Source of the DNA: an uncultured Beijerinckiaceae bacterium | GTDB taxonomy: Bacteria; Pseudomonadota; Alphaproteobacteria; Rhizobiales; Beijerinckiaceae | Length of the DNA stretch: 5,456 nt | Assembly: GCA_937873345.1 (NCBI GenBank) | Contig: CALMRL010000478.1 | Location: forward strand, 1 to 5,456 | Direction of reading: 5' to 3' | In this document: positions 1 to 5,456 of the stretch, piece after piece | Layout of the letters: each line of letters opens with the position of its first letter | Numbering within the stretch: position 1 is the stretch's first letter | Made by a program: the position numbers and the translations under genes | The notes under the pieces: generated by a model | Database searches by the model: none | Seen by the model: only the letters and a program-made list of their open reading frames with translations | Told to the model about the DNA's origin: nothing

Positions 1-1
1 G

Positions 2-580
2 ATCAACGTCGGCAGCGTCGCCTCCGACTTCGCGATCCCGATGCAGGGGATGTATTCGGCGAGCAAACACGCGATCAAGGGCTTCACCGATGCGTTGCGC
101 ATGGAGCTGGAGGCCGAGGATGCCCCGGTCAACGTCACGCTGATCAAGCCGGCTTCCATCGACACGCCGCTCCCCGCCCGCGCCCGCAACTACATGGGCC
201 ATGAGCCGACGCTGCCGCCGCCGGCCTACAGGCCGCATGAGGTGGCGTTGGCGATCCTTTCGGCGGCGACCGAGGTGCGCCGCGACGTCTACGTCGGCGG
301 CGCCGGACGCCTGCTGTCGGCGGCGGCGGTCGCCTCGCCGCATCTCTTCGACGCCCTCGCCGGTCCGGCGATGATCTCGGCGTCGAAGCAGGACGCGGCG
401 CCACGCAACCCGGCTGGGCGGCTGCATGCCACCGGCGAAGACTCCGCCGAGCGGGGCCACCGCGCGAGCTTCACGGTGCCGTTCAGCCCCTACACGCGCT
501 TCACGCGCAACCCGGCGGACGTCATCGGCACCATCCTGTCGCGGCTGAGGCCGGCCAAGCCCGTCACCGACCGCGACTGA
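2..580 (+). CDS. Short-chain dehydrogenase/reductase (SDR), 5'-truncated by the window edge
   Basis: This is an NAD(P)-dependent oxidoreductase of the classical SDR type, probably cytoplasmic; its substrate cannot be told from sequence. The reading frame is open from position 2, and 192 residues are visible before the TGA at 578-580. The catalytic Ser falls in 'NVGSVAS' (codon 14-16), and the YSASK motif supplies the catalytic Tyr (53-55) and Lys (65-67). The Ser-Tyr spacing of 13 residues is normal for the family. The cofactor-binding half (TGxxxGxG and NNAG) lies outside the window. The ATG at 41 is internal, because conserved active-site sequence lies before it. After the core comes 'PASIDTPLPARARNYMG', then 'RRDVYVGGAGRLLS', then about 70 tail residues rich in Ser, Pro and Arg. 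A full length near 330 residues is likely, longer than the usual 250. It converges on the PhyH gene with only 3 bp between stops. SDR membership is firm; the substrate is unknown. Confidence 0.93.
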   Translation: MNVGSVASDFAIPMQGMYSASKHAIKGFTDALRMELEAEDAPVNVTLIKPASIDTPLPARARNYMGHEPTLPPPAYRPHEVALAILSAATEVRRDVYVGGAGRLLSAAAVASPHLFDALAGPAMISASKQDAAPRNPAGRLHATGEDSAERGHRASFTVPFSPYTRFTRNPADVIGTILSRLRPAKPVTDRD

Positions 581-583
581 GGG

Positions 584-1594
584 TCAGGCCTTGATCGGGG
601 CGTAGATCCCGTCGGCGTGCAAGCGCGACGGGTTGCCGGACAGGTCGTGGTAGGTCACCGCACCTTCCGCGAAGTAGTGGCAGACGAGAGCCTTGCGGGA
701 AGCCTCAAGGTTGATGCGCGGGCCGCCGCCGTGCACGAGATTGGCGTGCCAGAACAGCACGTCGCCCTTCTTCGCGAGGAAGCGCTCCTTGCGGAAGCCG
801 CCCTTCTCGCAGGCTTCGCGCACCGCCGGCTCGTAGCGCTCGTGGTAGACGCTGTGGCCCTTTTCCTTGAACTCGCGCTGCTCGATGCCGACCTCGGCGC
901 TCAGCATGTAGGGAAGCCTGTGGCTGCCGGGGAAGTACTCGAGCACGCCGCTGTCCTTAGTCACGTCCTCCAGCGCCACCCAGTCCGCGATGAGGTATCC
1001 CAGCGGGTAGGTGGTCATGTGAATGGAGTCGGAGTGCGCCGCCTGCTGGCTGCCGGCGTGCCCGATGATGGACTGGAACGGCACCGTCCTGCGGCCGAAC
1101 AGCAGGTCGGTCCAGGCGAGCACCTTGGGATCGTGCTGCAACGCGGCGATCTCGGGCACCTTGAGGTGGGCGTCGAGTTGGCGGTCGTCGAGCGTCTTCG
1201 CCTCGTTGACGAAGCGGCGCTCCCCGAGGCTGCCGTCGTCCAGCGCCGCCTCGTAGGCGGTCCACAGCCTGTCGATCGTGGCTCCGTCGATCAGGCCGGG
1301 AACGATGAGGTAGCCATGCTCGACCCAGAACGAGCAGGCGTCGGCCTGCGCGGCACTGATCTCGCCGGTCGCGAGGCGACGCGCGATCACCTCGCCGGCG
1401 TCGGGGCGATCCAACCAGCAGTCGGCGTCGATCTTCGGGAAGCGCTCACCGCGCAGCTCGCCGAAGTCGTGGAAGTCGATGGCCTCGCCGGCGCGGTAGC
1501 GGCGCCTGAACCTGCGGAGGTTCCACGCACGCCCGATGCCGACCCTGTGCATCGAGCGCGCGAAGGTGCTCATCAGATTGCGCGCATGCGGCAT
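584..1594 (-). CDS. Phytanoyl-CoA dioxygenase (PhyH)-like Fe(II)/2-oxoglutarate oxygenase
   Basis: This is a 336-residue member of the PhyH family. Such enzymes use O2 and 2-oxoglutarate to hydroxylate, or otherwise oxidise, a small molecule or lipid in the cytoplasm. The metal-binding triad is visible: H187 and D189 in 'QQAAHSDS', and the distal H288 in 'HANLVHGGG'. R300 in 'EASRKALV' is the likely 2-oxoglutarate carboxylate ligand. The core begins near residue 88 ('FWVEHGYLIVPG'). Before it is an extension of about 85 residues with a very basic stretch at 16-36 (RxxxxxxxAWNLRRFRRRYR-like), and there is no signal peptide. I chose the ATG at 1594; a weak purine-rich stretch (GGAAGCGAG) precedes it. 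An in-frame ATG at residue 8 is an alternative. The gene lies 30 bp downstream of the methyltransferase gene in the same direction, so co-transcription is likely. The family assignment is strong. The substrate is unknown; a glycan or lipid is suggested only by the neighbours. Confidence 0.9.
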   Translation of the reverse strand: MPHARNLMSTFARSMHRVGIGRAWNLRRFRRRYRAGEAIDFHDFGELRGERFPKIDADCWLDRPDAGEVIARRLATGEISAAQADACSFWVEHGYLIVPGLIDGATIDRLWTAYEAALDDGSLGERRFVNEAKTLDDRQLDAHLKVPEIAALQHDPKVLAWTDLLFGRRTVPFQSIIGHAGSQQAAHSDSIHMTTYPLGYLIADWVALEDVTKDSGVLEYFPGSHRLPYMLSAEVGIEQREFKEKGHSVYHERYEPAVREACEKGGFRKERFLAKKGDVLFWHANLVHGGGPRINLEASRKALVCHYFAEGAVTYHDLSGNPSRLHADGIYAPIKA

Positions 1595-1624
1595 CGCGGT
1601 CTCGCTTCCATGATGGCGGTCGGA

Positions 1625-2674
1625 TCAGCCGGCGCGCTTGCGCCCGACGAGGCCGGTGGCGCTGGCGATCTCGAACGAGGCTGCTTCCGACAGTTGTGTG
1701 ACGAAATCGCGATCGAGCAGGTGCGTCGGATGGACGAGGAGTTCGCGGAGCGTCAGGTCGAGGAACGGCTTGCGCAGCCTGTCGGGCAACCCGAGGTGCC
1801 AGGCGCGCAACAGCGTGAACATGGTCCATACCGGTCCTAGGTACGGCCCGACAAACTGTTTCTCGATCTCGATCTCGCCCTCGAACAGCGTGGCGAGGCC
1901 GTATTGCGTCATGTTGAAATAATGCGATGGGAAGCCGTGCAGCGGCTGCAGGAACGGCACGATCACCCGCAGCACGCCGCCAGGCTTCAAGACCCGGCTG
2001 AGCTCCTGCGCGGCAAGAAAAGGCTGCTTCACGTGCTCGAGCACGGCGTAGGAGAACACCGCGTCGAACGATCCGTCGGCGAACGGCAGCTTCTCGGCGA
2101 CGCCGACCACGTCGGTGCTCGGATATTTGACGATCTCGTAGTTGACGACGTTGTCGTAGTACCTCGAACGGCTGCCCGCCCCGCAGTCGAGCAGCAGCCC
2201 GTCGGGGTGGGCCTGGATCACCTGGACAGTGTCCCAGTCATAGTCGTTCGACGAGACGTTCGTCGTCTCGATCACGCCGAAGGTCGAGCGCAACTCGGGG
2301 GTGAGCACGTCATAGACGTCGTCGGCGCCGCGCATCGAGGCGAGGGCCGGCTGCATCACGGCGGCGAGCCGCTCGGCCTTGACGGCACGCAACCGCGCCA
2401 GCTTCGCCGCCGCCGAGGCGTAATAAACCTTGTGCGACCCGAGATGTCCGAATTGGTCGAAATGATCGCGCCCCGACCTGAAGGCGCCGGTCTTCACGGC
2501 GAAGGCGACGTCGGGGTTGCAGGCGAGGTAGTCCTTCTCGTCGAAGCCTTCCGATGTGGGCGGCCCGTAAAGTGCGACCGAATGCGGGTCGGCGTCATCC
2601 GCGGCGGGCGGCGGGAGGTCGGCCGGTCCGACCACCGGTCGCTTCCATTCCTTCAGCCTTGCCAACAAACCCAT
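1625..2674 (-). CDS. Class I SAM-dependent methyltransferase with N-terminal NPDV-type module
   Basis: This 349-residue protein is predicted to transfer a methyl group from S-adenosylmethionine to an unknown acceptor. The methyltransferase domain (Methyltransf_11 type) spans about residues 140-290. Motif I is 'LLLDCGAGSR' (160-169), E180 is a plausible SAM-ribose acidic residue, 'AEKLPFADGSFDAVFS' covers 193-208, 'AVLEHV' lies at 210-215, and 'ELSRVLKPGGVLRV' is post-motif III (224-237). 'PFLQPLHGFPSHYFNMT' (240-256) is an acceptor-side segment I associate with methyltransferases of polysaccharide gene clusters. Residues 44-81 ('FDEKDYLACNPDVAFAV' onward, ending HFDQFGHLGSHK) form a separate short module known as a repeat in glycosyltransferase and surface-glycan proteins. 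There is no membrane segment or signal peptide. The start is supported by GAGG 8 nt upstream. The gene leads a probable operon with the PhyH gene and is divergent from the gene at 2921. Methyl transfer is near certain; the glycan role is inference. Confidence 0.92.
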   Translation of the reverse strand: MGLLARLKEWKRPVVGPADLPPPAADDADPHSVALYGPPTSEGFDEKDYLACNPDVAFAVKTGAFRSGRDHFDQFGHLGSHKVYYASAAAKLARLRAVKAERLAAVMQPALASMRGADDVYDVLTPELRSTFGVIETTNVSSNDYDWDTVQVIQAHPDGLLLDCGAGSRSRYYDNVVNYEIVKYPSTDVVGVAEKLPFADGSFDAVFSYAVLEHVKQPFLAAQELSRVLKPGGVLRVIVPFLQPLHGFPSHYFNMTQYGLATLFEGEIEIEKQFVGPYLGPVWTMFTLLRAWHLGLPDRLRKPFLDLTLRELLVHPTHLLDRDFVTQLSEAASFEIASATGLVGRKRAG

Positions 2675-2682
2675 GCATCAAA

Positions 2683-2686
2683 CCTC
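2683..2686 (-). promoter_or_regulatory. Ribosome binding site of the methyltransferase gene
   Basis: Read on the minus strand, GAGG (complement of CCTC) lies 8 nt before the ATG at 2674-2672. This is ideal spacing, and it decides the start against the overlapping out-of-frame ATG at 2678-2676. Confidence 0.7.
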
Positions 2687-2841
2687 GAGCGGCATCCAGG
2701 CCTGCCCCCGCCGAGCGGCGACGAGGCTGGCATGCAGCGGCAGCGGACCTTTCGGCGATCCGGGGAGCGGCCGCCTACATACCGACCCGCCTCCGCGGGC
2801 GCAACGCGTCGAGGGGTGAGCACCTCGCCCCGCTCCTCCGG

Positions 2842-2872
2842 CGCCGGCCGCCTTGTATTGCAAGGTCCGGCG
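2842..2872. repeat. Inverted repeat / potential hairpin in the leader of the 2921 gene
   Basis: The inner arms CCTTG (2851-2855) and CAAGG (2861-2865) are perfect complements around TATTG. The outer arms CGCCGG (2842-2847) and CCGGCG (2867-2872) also pair, across a 3-by-1 internal loop. The element ends 26 bp before the GGAGGAG ribosome site. It could be an operator or a leader hairpin. No T-run follows, so it is not a standard intrinsic terminator. The pairing is seen directly; the function is inferred. Confidence 0.4.
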
Positions 2873-2877
2873 TGCGA

Positions 2878-2891
2878 CGAGGCCTGCCTCG
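2878..2891. repeat. Small inverted repeat just upstream of the ribosome binding site
   Basis: CGAGG (2878-2882) and CCTCG (2887-2891) pair around the loop CCTG. The structure ends 7 nt before the GGAGGAG at 2899. A five-base stem in GC-rich DNA can arise by chance, so only its position next to the ribosome site makes it noteworthy. Confidence 0.25.
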
Positions 2892-2898
2892 CATGAAC

Positions 2899-2905
2899 GG
2901 AGGAG
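2899..2905 (+). promoter_or_regulatory. Strong but distant ribosome binding site of the 2921 gene
   Basis: GGAGGAG is a near-perfect Shine-Dalgarno sequence, but 15 nt separate it from the ATG at 2921, longer than the usual 5-10. No ATG, GTG or TTG lies nearer in any frame. The reading frame of the gene is closed upstream by TGA at 2894-2896, so ATG 2921 is still the best start. Confidence 0.55.
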
Positions 2906-2920
2906 CACAGCTTTCAGTCC

Positions 2921-3964
2921 ATGCTGTTCAGCGTCGAATACGACCACGGCTCCGCGCTCAGCTTCTACGTGATTCCCGATGCCGGCGGCGCGGCTCCGGT
3001 CGTGCGGCTGCGCAGCGCCGGCACCGACATCGCCGTGGTGACCGCCAACAACGTGCGTTCCGAGATCCTCGCCTCCGGCCGCCACGCGACCGGCCAGTGC
3101 GGCTTCCTGATCGACGACGGCATCGTCGCGAACCTCGCCGGCTACGACGACCTCGAAGTCATCGAAACCAAGTCGGGGCTGCGGGTATACCGTAGGAGAT
3201 TGCCGGCGCATCTCGAAGCGAAGGTGTTCCGCCTCGAGACCCACCTGATGACGCTGCGCAACATCGACGACGTCTTCAAGGAGCGATTCCAGTTCTGGTA
3301 TCCCGGCGTCGACCGCCACGGCAGCGAAACGGCCCGGCAGGTGTTCCACATCCATCAGCTCAGCTCCGCCTACATCAGCGGACGCCTCCTCCTCAGCAAC
3401 GTGCAGCTCGACCTGACCAAGGGCTACCGCTCCATCGCCATGCTGCGCGATCCCTTCAACGAACTGGCGGAACGCCTCATCATCCTCAAGAACATCGGGA
3501 CGCGGGCGGAGGAGCTGCTCGGAGCCCGTGACGCCTTGACCTTCGAGCCGGTGATCGAGGCGCTCGGCGAAGTGGAGACCTTCGACCGGCAATCCTGCCG
3601 GCGCTTCCTCAAGCGCGCGGAGAAGCCGATCCTCGCGGTATTGAGCAACCCGCTCGTGCGCCAGCTCACCAGCAACACCTTCGAGGAGGCGCCGGCGAAG
3701 GGCCGGATGGGCAACGCGCTCGAGATGCTGGCGCAGTTCGAGGTGCTCGGGCTGCGCTCGGATGCCGGAACCTTCGCGCGCGCGCTCGCCGAAACCTTCG
3801 ACTGCGATCCTGCCGCGGTGCCGGTCGTCGGCGAGCCTGCCAGCGTCGTCGAACTCGCCGCCATCCTGCGCGACGGCCGCGAGGCGGAAGCACTCCTCGA
3901 CATCGATCTCGAGCTCTACGAGCACACGGCGCACGCCTTCGCGCTGCACGCGCCGGAAAGCTGA
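2921..3964 (+). CDS. Divergent sulfotransferase-like protein with N-terminal beta-rich module
   Basis: I do not recognise a named family for this 347-residue protein, but two parts can be described. Residues 1-92 look beta-rich and carry 'TANNVRSEILASGRHATGQCGF' (41-62), resembling a module (R-D/E-L near G-x-G-x-GF) attached to glycosyltransferases and other surface-glycan proteins. Residues 98-345 resemble the second half of bacterial sulfotransferases. 'SIAMLRDPFNELAERL' (171-186) matches the 3'-phosphate-binding RDP motif; 'LSNPLVRQLTSN' (241-252) matches the usual N-x-x-T/V-R segment; 'ALEMLAQFEVLGLRSDAGTF' (266-285) matches the 'AL..L..F.vvGl' helix; and 'LDIDLELYEHTAHAF' (326-340) matches the C-terminal 'D..LYe.A...F' helix. 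The 5' PAPS loop (PKxGGT) is not visible; 'VFRLETHLM' (102-110) may occupy its place. There is no signal peptide or transmembrane segment. The gene is transcribed alone, divergent from the methyltransferase. The fold call is moderate; activity is uncertain. Confidence 0.75.
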   Translation: MLFSVEYDHGSALSFYVIPDAGGAAPVVRLRSAGTDIAVVTANNVRSEILASGRHATGQCGFLIDDGIVANLAGYDDLEVIETKSGLRVYRRRLPAHLEAKVFRLETHLMTLRNIDDVFKERFQFWYPGVDRHGSETARQVFHIHQLSSAYISGRLLLSNVQLDLTKGYRSIAMLRDPFNELAERLIILKNIGTRAEELLGARDALTFEPVIEALGEVETFDRQSCRRFLKRAEKPILAVLSNPLVRQLTSNTFEEAPAKGRMGNALEMLAQFEVLGLRSDAGTFARALAETFDCDPAAVPVVGEPASVVELAAILRDGREAEALLDIDLELYEHTAHAFALHAPES

Positions 3965-3966
3965 TC

Positions 3967-3979
3967 GACCGCCTCGGTC
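3967..3979. terminator. Weak hairpin between convergent genes
   Basis: GACCG (3967-3971) and CGGTC (3975-3979) pair around CCT immediately after the stop of the 2921 gene, within the 34-bp gap to the pccB stop. No T-run follows on either strand, so this is at best a weak bidirectional stop signal. Confidence 0.2.
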
Positions 3980-3998
3980 CTCTGCGTCGCGCCCGCGG

Positions 3999-5456
3999 TC
4001 AGAGCGGGATGTTGCCGTGCTTCTTCCAGGGATTCTCCAACCTTTTGCCGCGCAGCATCGCCAGGCCGCGGGCGATCCGCAGGCGCGTCTCGCGGGGCAG
4101 GATCACGTCGTCGATGTAGCCGCGCTCGGCCGCGACGAAGGGCGACAGGAAGCGGTCCTCGTATTCCGCCGTGCGCTCGGCGAGCTTGGCGGCATCGCCG
4201 TTGTCGGCGCGGAAGATGATCTCCACCGCACCCTTCGCCCCCATCACCGCGACCTGCGCGGTCGGCCAGGCGTAGTTCAGGTCGCCGCGCAGGTGCTTCG
4301 AGGCCATCACGTCGTAGGCGCCGCCGAAGGCCTTGCGGGTGATCACGGTGACCTTCGGCACGGTCGCCTCGGCGTAGGCGTAGAGCAGCTTGGCGCCGTG
4401 CTTGATCAGCCCGCCAACCTCCTGGCCGACGCCGGGCAGGAAGCCCGGCACGTCGACGAAGGTGACGAGGGGTATGTTGAAGCAATCGCAGAAGCGCACG
4501 AAGCGCGCCGCCTTGCGCGAGGCATCCGAGTCGAGCACGCCGGCGAGCACGATCGGCTGGTTGGCGACGAAGCCGACGGTGCGCCCCTCGACCCGACCGA
4601 AGGCGCAGACGATGTTGCGGGCATGCGCCTCGGCGATCTCGAACACGTCACTGTCGTCGGCGGTCTTGGCGATCAGCTCACGGATGTCGTAGGGCACGTT
4701 GGAGTTGTCGGGCACCAGCGTGTCGAGCGAAGGGTCATCGCCCTCCGCCGCCTCGGCCGGCCACTGCGGCGCCGGCGCGACGTTCGAGGCCGGCAGGAAG
4801 TCGACGAAGCGGCGCACCTGCAGCAAGGCTTCCACATCGTCGGCAAAGGCCCCGTCGGCGACCGAACTCCTGACGGTATGGACCGTCGCGCCGCCCAGCT
4901 CCTCGGCCGTCACCGTCTCGTTGGTGACGGTCTTCACCACGTCGGGCCCGGTGACGAACATGTAGCTGGTGTTCCGCACCATGAAGACGAAGTCGGTGAT
5001 CGCCGGCGAGTACACATCGCCGCCGGCGCACGGTCCCATGATGAGCGAAATCTGCGGGATGACGCCCGAGGCGAGAACATTGCGCTGGAACACCTCGCCG
5101 TAGCCCCCCAGCGCGGCGACGCCCTCCTGGATACGGGCTCCGCCGGCGTCGAACAGGCCGATGATCGGTGCCCGGTTCCTCAGCGCCATGTCCTGGATCT
5201 TGGTGATCTTGGCGGCGTGGGTCTCGGAGAGCGAACCGCCGAACACGGTGAAATCCTTGGCGAAGACAAAGACGGTGCGCCCCGACACAGTGCCCCAGCC
5301 CGTTACCACGCCGTCGCCGGGGATGCGCTGGCCGCTCATGCCGAAATCCACGGCACGATGGACGACGAAGGCGTCGAACTCCTCGAAGGAGCCTTCGTCG
5401 AGCAGCAGCTCGATGCGCTCGCGGGCGGTGAGCTTGCCTTTGGCGTGCTGCGCGGC
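3999..5456 (-). CDS. pccB: Propionyl-CoA carboxylase beta (carboxyltransferase) subunit, 5'-truncated at the window edge
   Basis: This subunit transfers the carboxyl group from carboxybiotin on PccA to propionyl-CoA, giving (S)-methylmalonyl-CoA. It acts in the cytoplasm in odd-chain, branched-chain and propionate catabolism. 485 residues are visible, with perhaps 25 missing. The frame runs to the window edge through 'KGKLTARERIELLLDEGSF', a conserved N-terminal segment, so the GTG at 5351 is an internal Val codon, not a start. Both crotonase-like halves are present: 'GPCAGGDVYSPA' (visible residues 142-153), 'SYMFVTGPDVVKTVTNE' (164-180), 'GFLPGVGQEVGGLIKHGAK' (338-356) and 'RKAFGGAYDVM' (374-384), then the typical KKHGNIPL end. 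The Asp in GGAYD fits propionyl-CoA carboxylase rather than acetyl-CoA enzymes, as reported for the Streptomyces homologue. pccA is not in the window. No frameshift or missing key residue is seen. Methylcrotonyl-CoA carboxylase is a less likely alternative. Confidence 0.96.
   Translation of the reverse strand, partial: AAQHAKGKLTARERIELLLDEGSFEEFDAFVVHRAVDFGMSGQRIPGDGVVTGWGTVSGRTVFVFAKDFTVFGGSLSETHAAKITKIQDMALRNRAPIIGLFDAGGARIQEGVAALGGYGEVFQRNVLASGVIPQISLIMGPCAGGDVYSPAITDFVFMVRNTSYMFVTGPDVVKTVTNETVTAEELGGATVHTVRSSVADGAFADDVEALLQVRRFVDFLPASNVAPAPQWPAEAAEGDDPSLDTLVPDNSNVPYDIRELIAKTADDSDVFEIAEAHARNIVCAFGRVEGRTVGFVANQPIVLAGVLDSDASRKAARFVRFCDCFNIPLVTFVDVPGFLPGVGQEVGGLIKHGAKLLYAYAEATVPKVTVITRKAFGGAYDVMASKHLRGDLNYAWPTAQVAVMGAKGAVEIIFRADNGDAAKLAERTAEYEDRFLSPFVAAERGYIDDVILPRETRLRIARGLAMLRGKRLENPWKKHGNIPL

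Larger units (their letters stand above)
2675..2920. promoter_or_regulatory. Divergent intergenic region, likely holding both promoters
   Basis: These 246 bp separate the minus-strand methyltransferase-PhyH pair from the plus-strand gene at 2921, so promoters for both transcripts are expected here. I could not find a convincing -35/-10 pair on either strand; the sequence is GC-rich throughout. What is visible: AGCGGC on the plus strand at 2688, 2714, 2736 and 2766; a CCCGC/GCGGG inverted repeat at 2786-2799; a longer hairpin at 2842-2872; and a CGAGG/CCTCG hairpin at 2878-2891. No small gene with a ribosome site and plausible composition is seen. The assignment as a control region rests on gene orientation, not on recognised promoter boxes. 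Confidence 0.5.

Noticed and set aside
617..1840. 407-codon open frame on the plus strand, antisense to the PhyH and methyltransferase genes
   Set aside because: It spans parts of two genes that carry clear catalytic motifs on the other strand. Its translation is rich in Val, Ala, Glu and Arg with no recognisable motif, as expected of a shadow frame in GC-rich coding DNA.
2252..2270. Perfect 7-bp inverted repeat CGAGACG/CGTCTCG with a 5-base loop
   Set aside because: It lies inside the methyltransferase coding region over ordinary codons (TTNVSSN region), with no sign of a site or RNA. Chance is likely in GC-rich sequence.
2750..2781. TTTCGG...TACATA as a sigma-70-type promoter for the 2921 gene
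   Set aside because: The 20-bp spacing and poor -35 match make it unconvincing.
1904..2896. 330-codon open frame on the plus strand, antisense to the methyltransferase and running into the intergenic region
   Set aside because: Its composition is Arg/Val/Glu/His-rich with no domain, and the opposite strand encodes an intact methyltransferase with a good ribosome site.
2554..3195. Plus-strand frame with an ATG at 2893 just before the GGAGGAG
   Set aside because: The ATG precedes the ribosome site, and the translation is almost all Arg, Ala and Pro. It is a shifted shadow of the 2921 gene.
2678..3949. 423-codon open frame on the minus strand, longer than the plus-strand gene it overlaps
   Set aside because: Although longer, it has an Asp/Glu/Arg/His/Val-biased shadow composition and no motif. 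The plus-strand frame shows sulfotransferase-like motifs in the right order and a strong ribosome site.
3992..4008. CCCGC/GCGGG inverted repeat across the pccB stop
   Set aside because: It is a five-base stem with a 7-base loop, overlaps coding sequence and has no T-run. It is too weak to call a terminator.
5349..5351. GTG as the start of pccB
   Set aside because: The frame stays open to the window edge and encodes the conserved KLTARERIELLLDEGSF segment upstream, so this codon is internal.

Overview
This window looks like a chromosomal piece of a high-GC alphaproteobacterium, probably from the order Hyphomicrobiales (Rhizobiales). The support is the strongly G/C-ending codon use, a propionyl-CoA carboxylase beta subunit of the alphaproteobacterial type, and an SDR family with an extended C-terminus that I associate with these bacteria. 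That placement is inference. I see no tRNA, rRNA, IS element, CRISPR array or integration scar.

Layout, left to right. (1) Positions 2-580, plus strand: the C-terminal part of a short-chain dehydrogenase/reductase, cut by the left edge. (2) Positions 584-1594, minus strand: a phytanoyl-CoA dioxygenase (PhyH)-like Fe(II)/2-oxoglutarate oxygenase. Its stop lies 3 bp from the SDR stop, tail to tail. (3) Positions 1625-2674, minus strand: a class I SAM-dependent methyltransferase with an N-terminal 'NPDV'-type module. It lies 30 bp upstream of the PhyH gene in the same direction, so the two probably form one operon, methyltransferase first. (4) Positions 2675-2920: a 246-bp divergent intergenic region with small inverted repeats and a repeated AGCGGC word, but no convincing sigma-70 promoter. 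(5) Positions 2921-3964, plus strand: a 347-residue protein that I read as a divergent sulfotransferase-fold protein with an N-terminal beta-rich module and no visible PAPS P-loop. (6) Positions 3999-5456, minus strand: pccB, the carboxyltransferase subunit of propionyl-CoA carboxylase, missing only its extreme N-terminus at the right edge.

The pccB and SDR genes are ordinary metabolic or accessory genes. The unusual part is the middle block at 584-3964: an oxygenase, a methyltransferase and a sulfotransferase-like protein around one shared divergent control region. The NPDV module of the methyltransferase and the N-terminal module of the 347-residue protein both resemble modules I associate with surface-polysaccharide and glycosyltransferase proteins of alphaproteobacteria. 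My working hypothesis is a small cassette that decorates a cell-surface glycan or glycolipid by hydroxylation, methylation and possibly sulfation. Nothing in the window identifies the substrate, and no glycosyltransferase or export gene is visible here.
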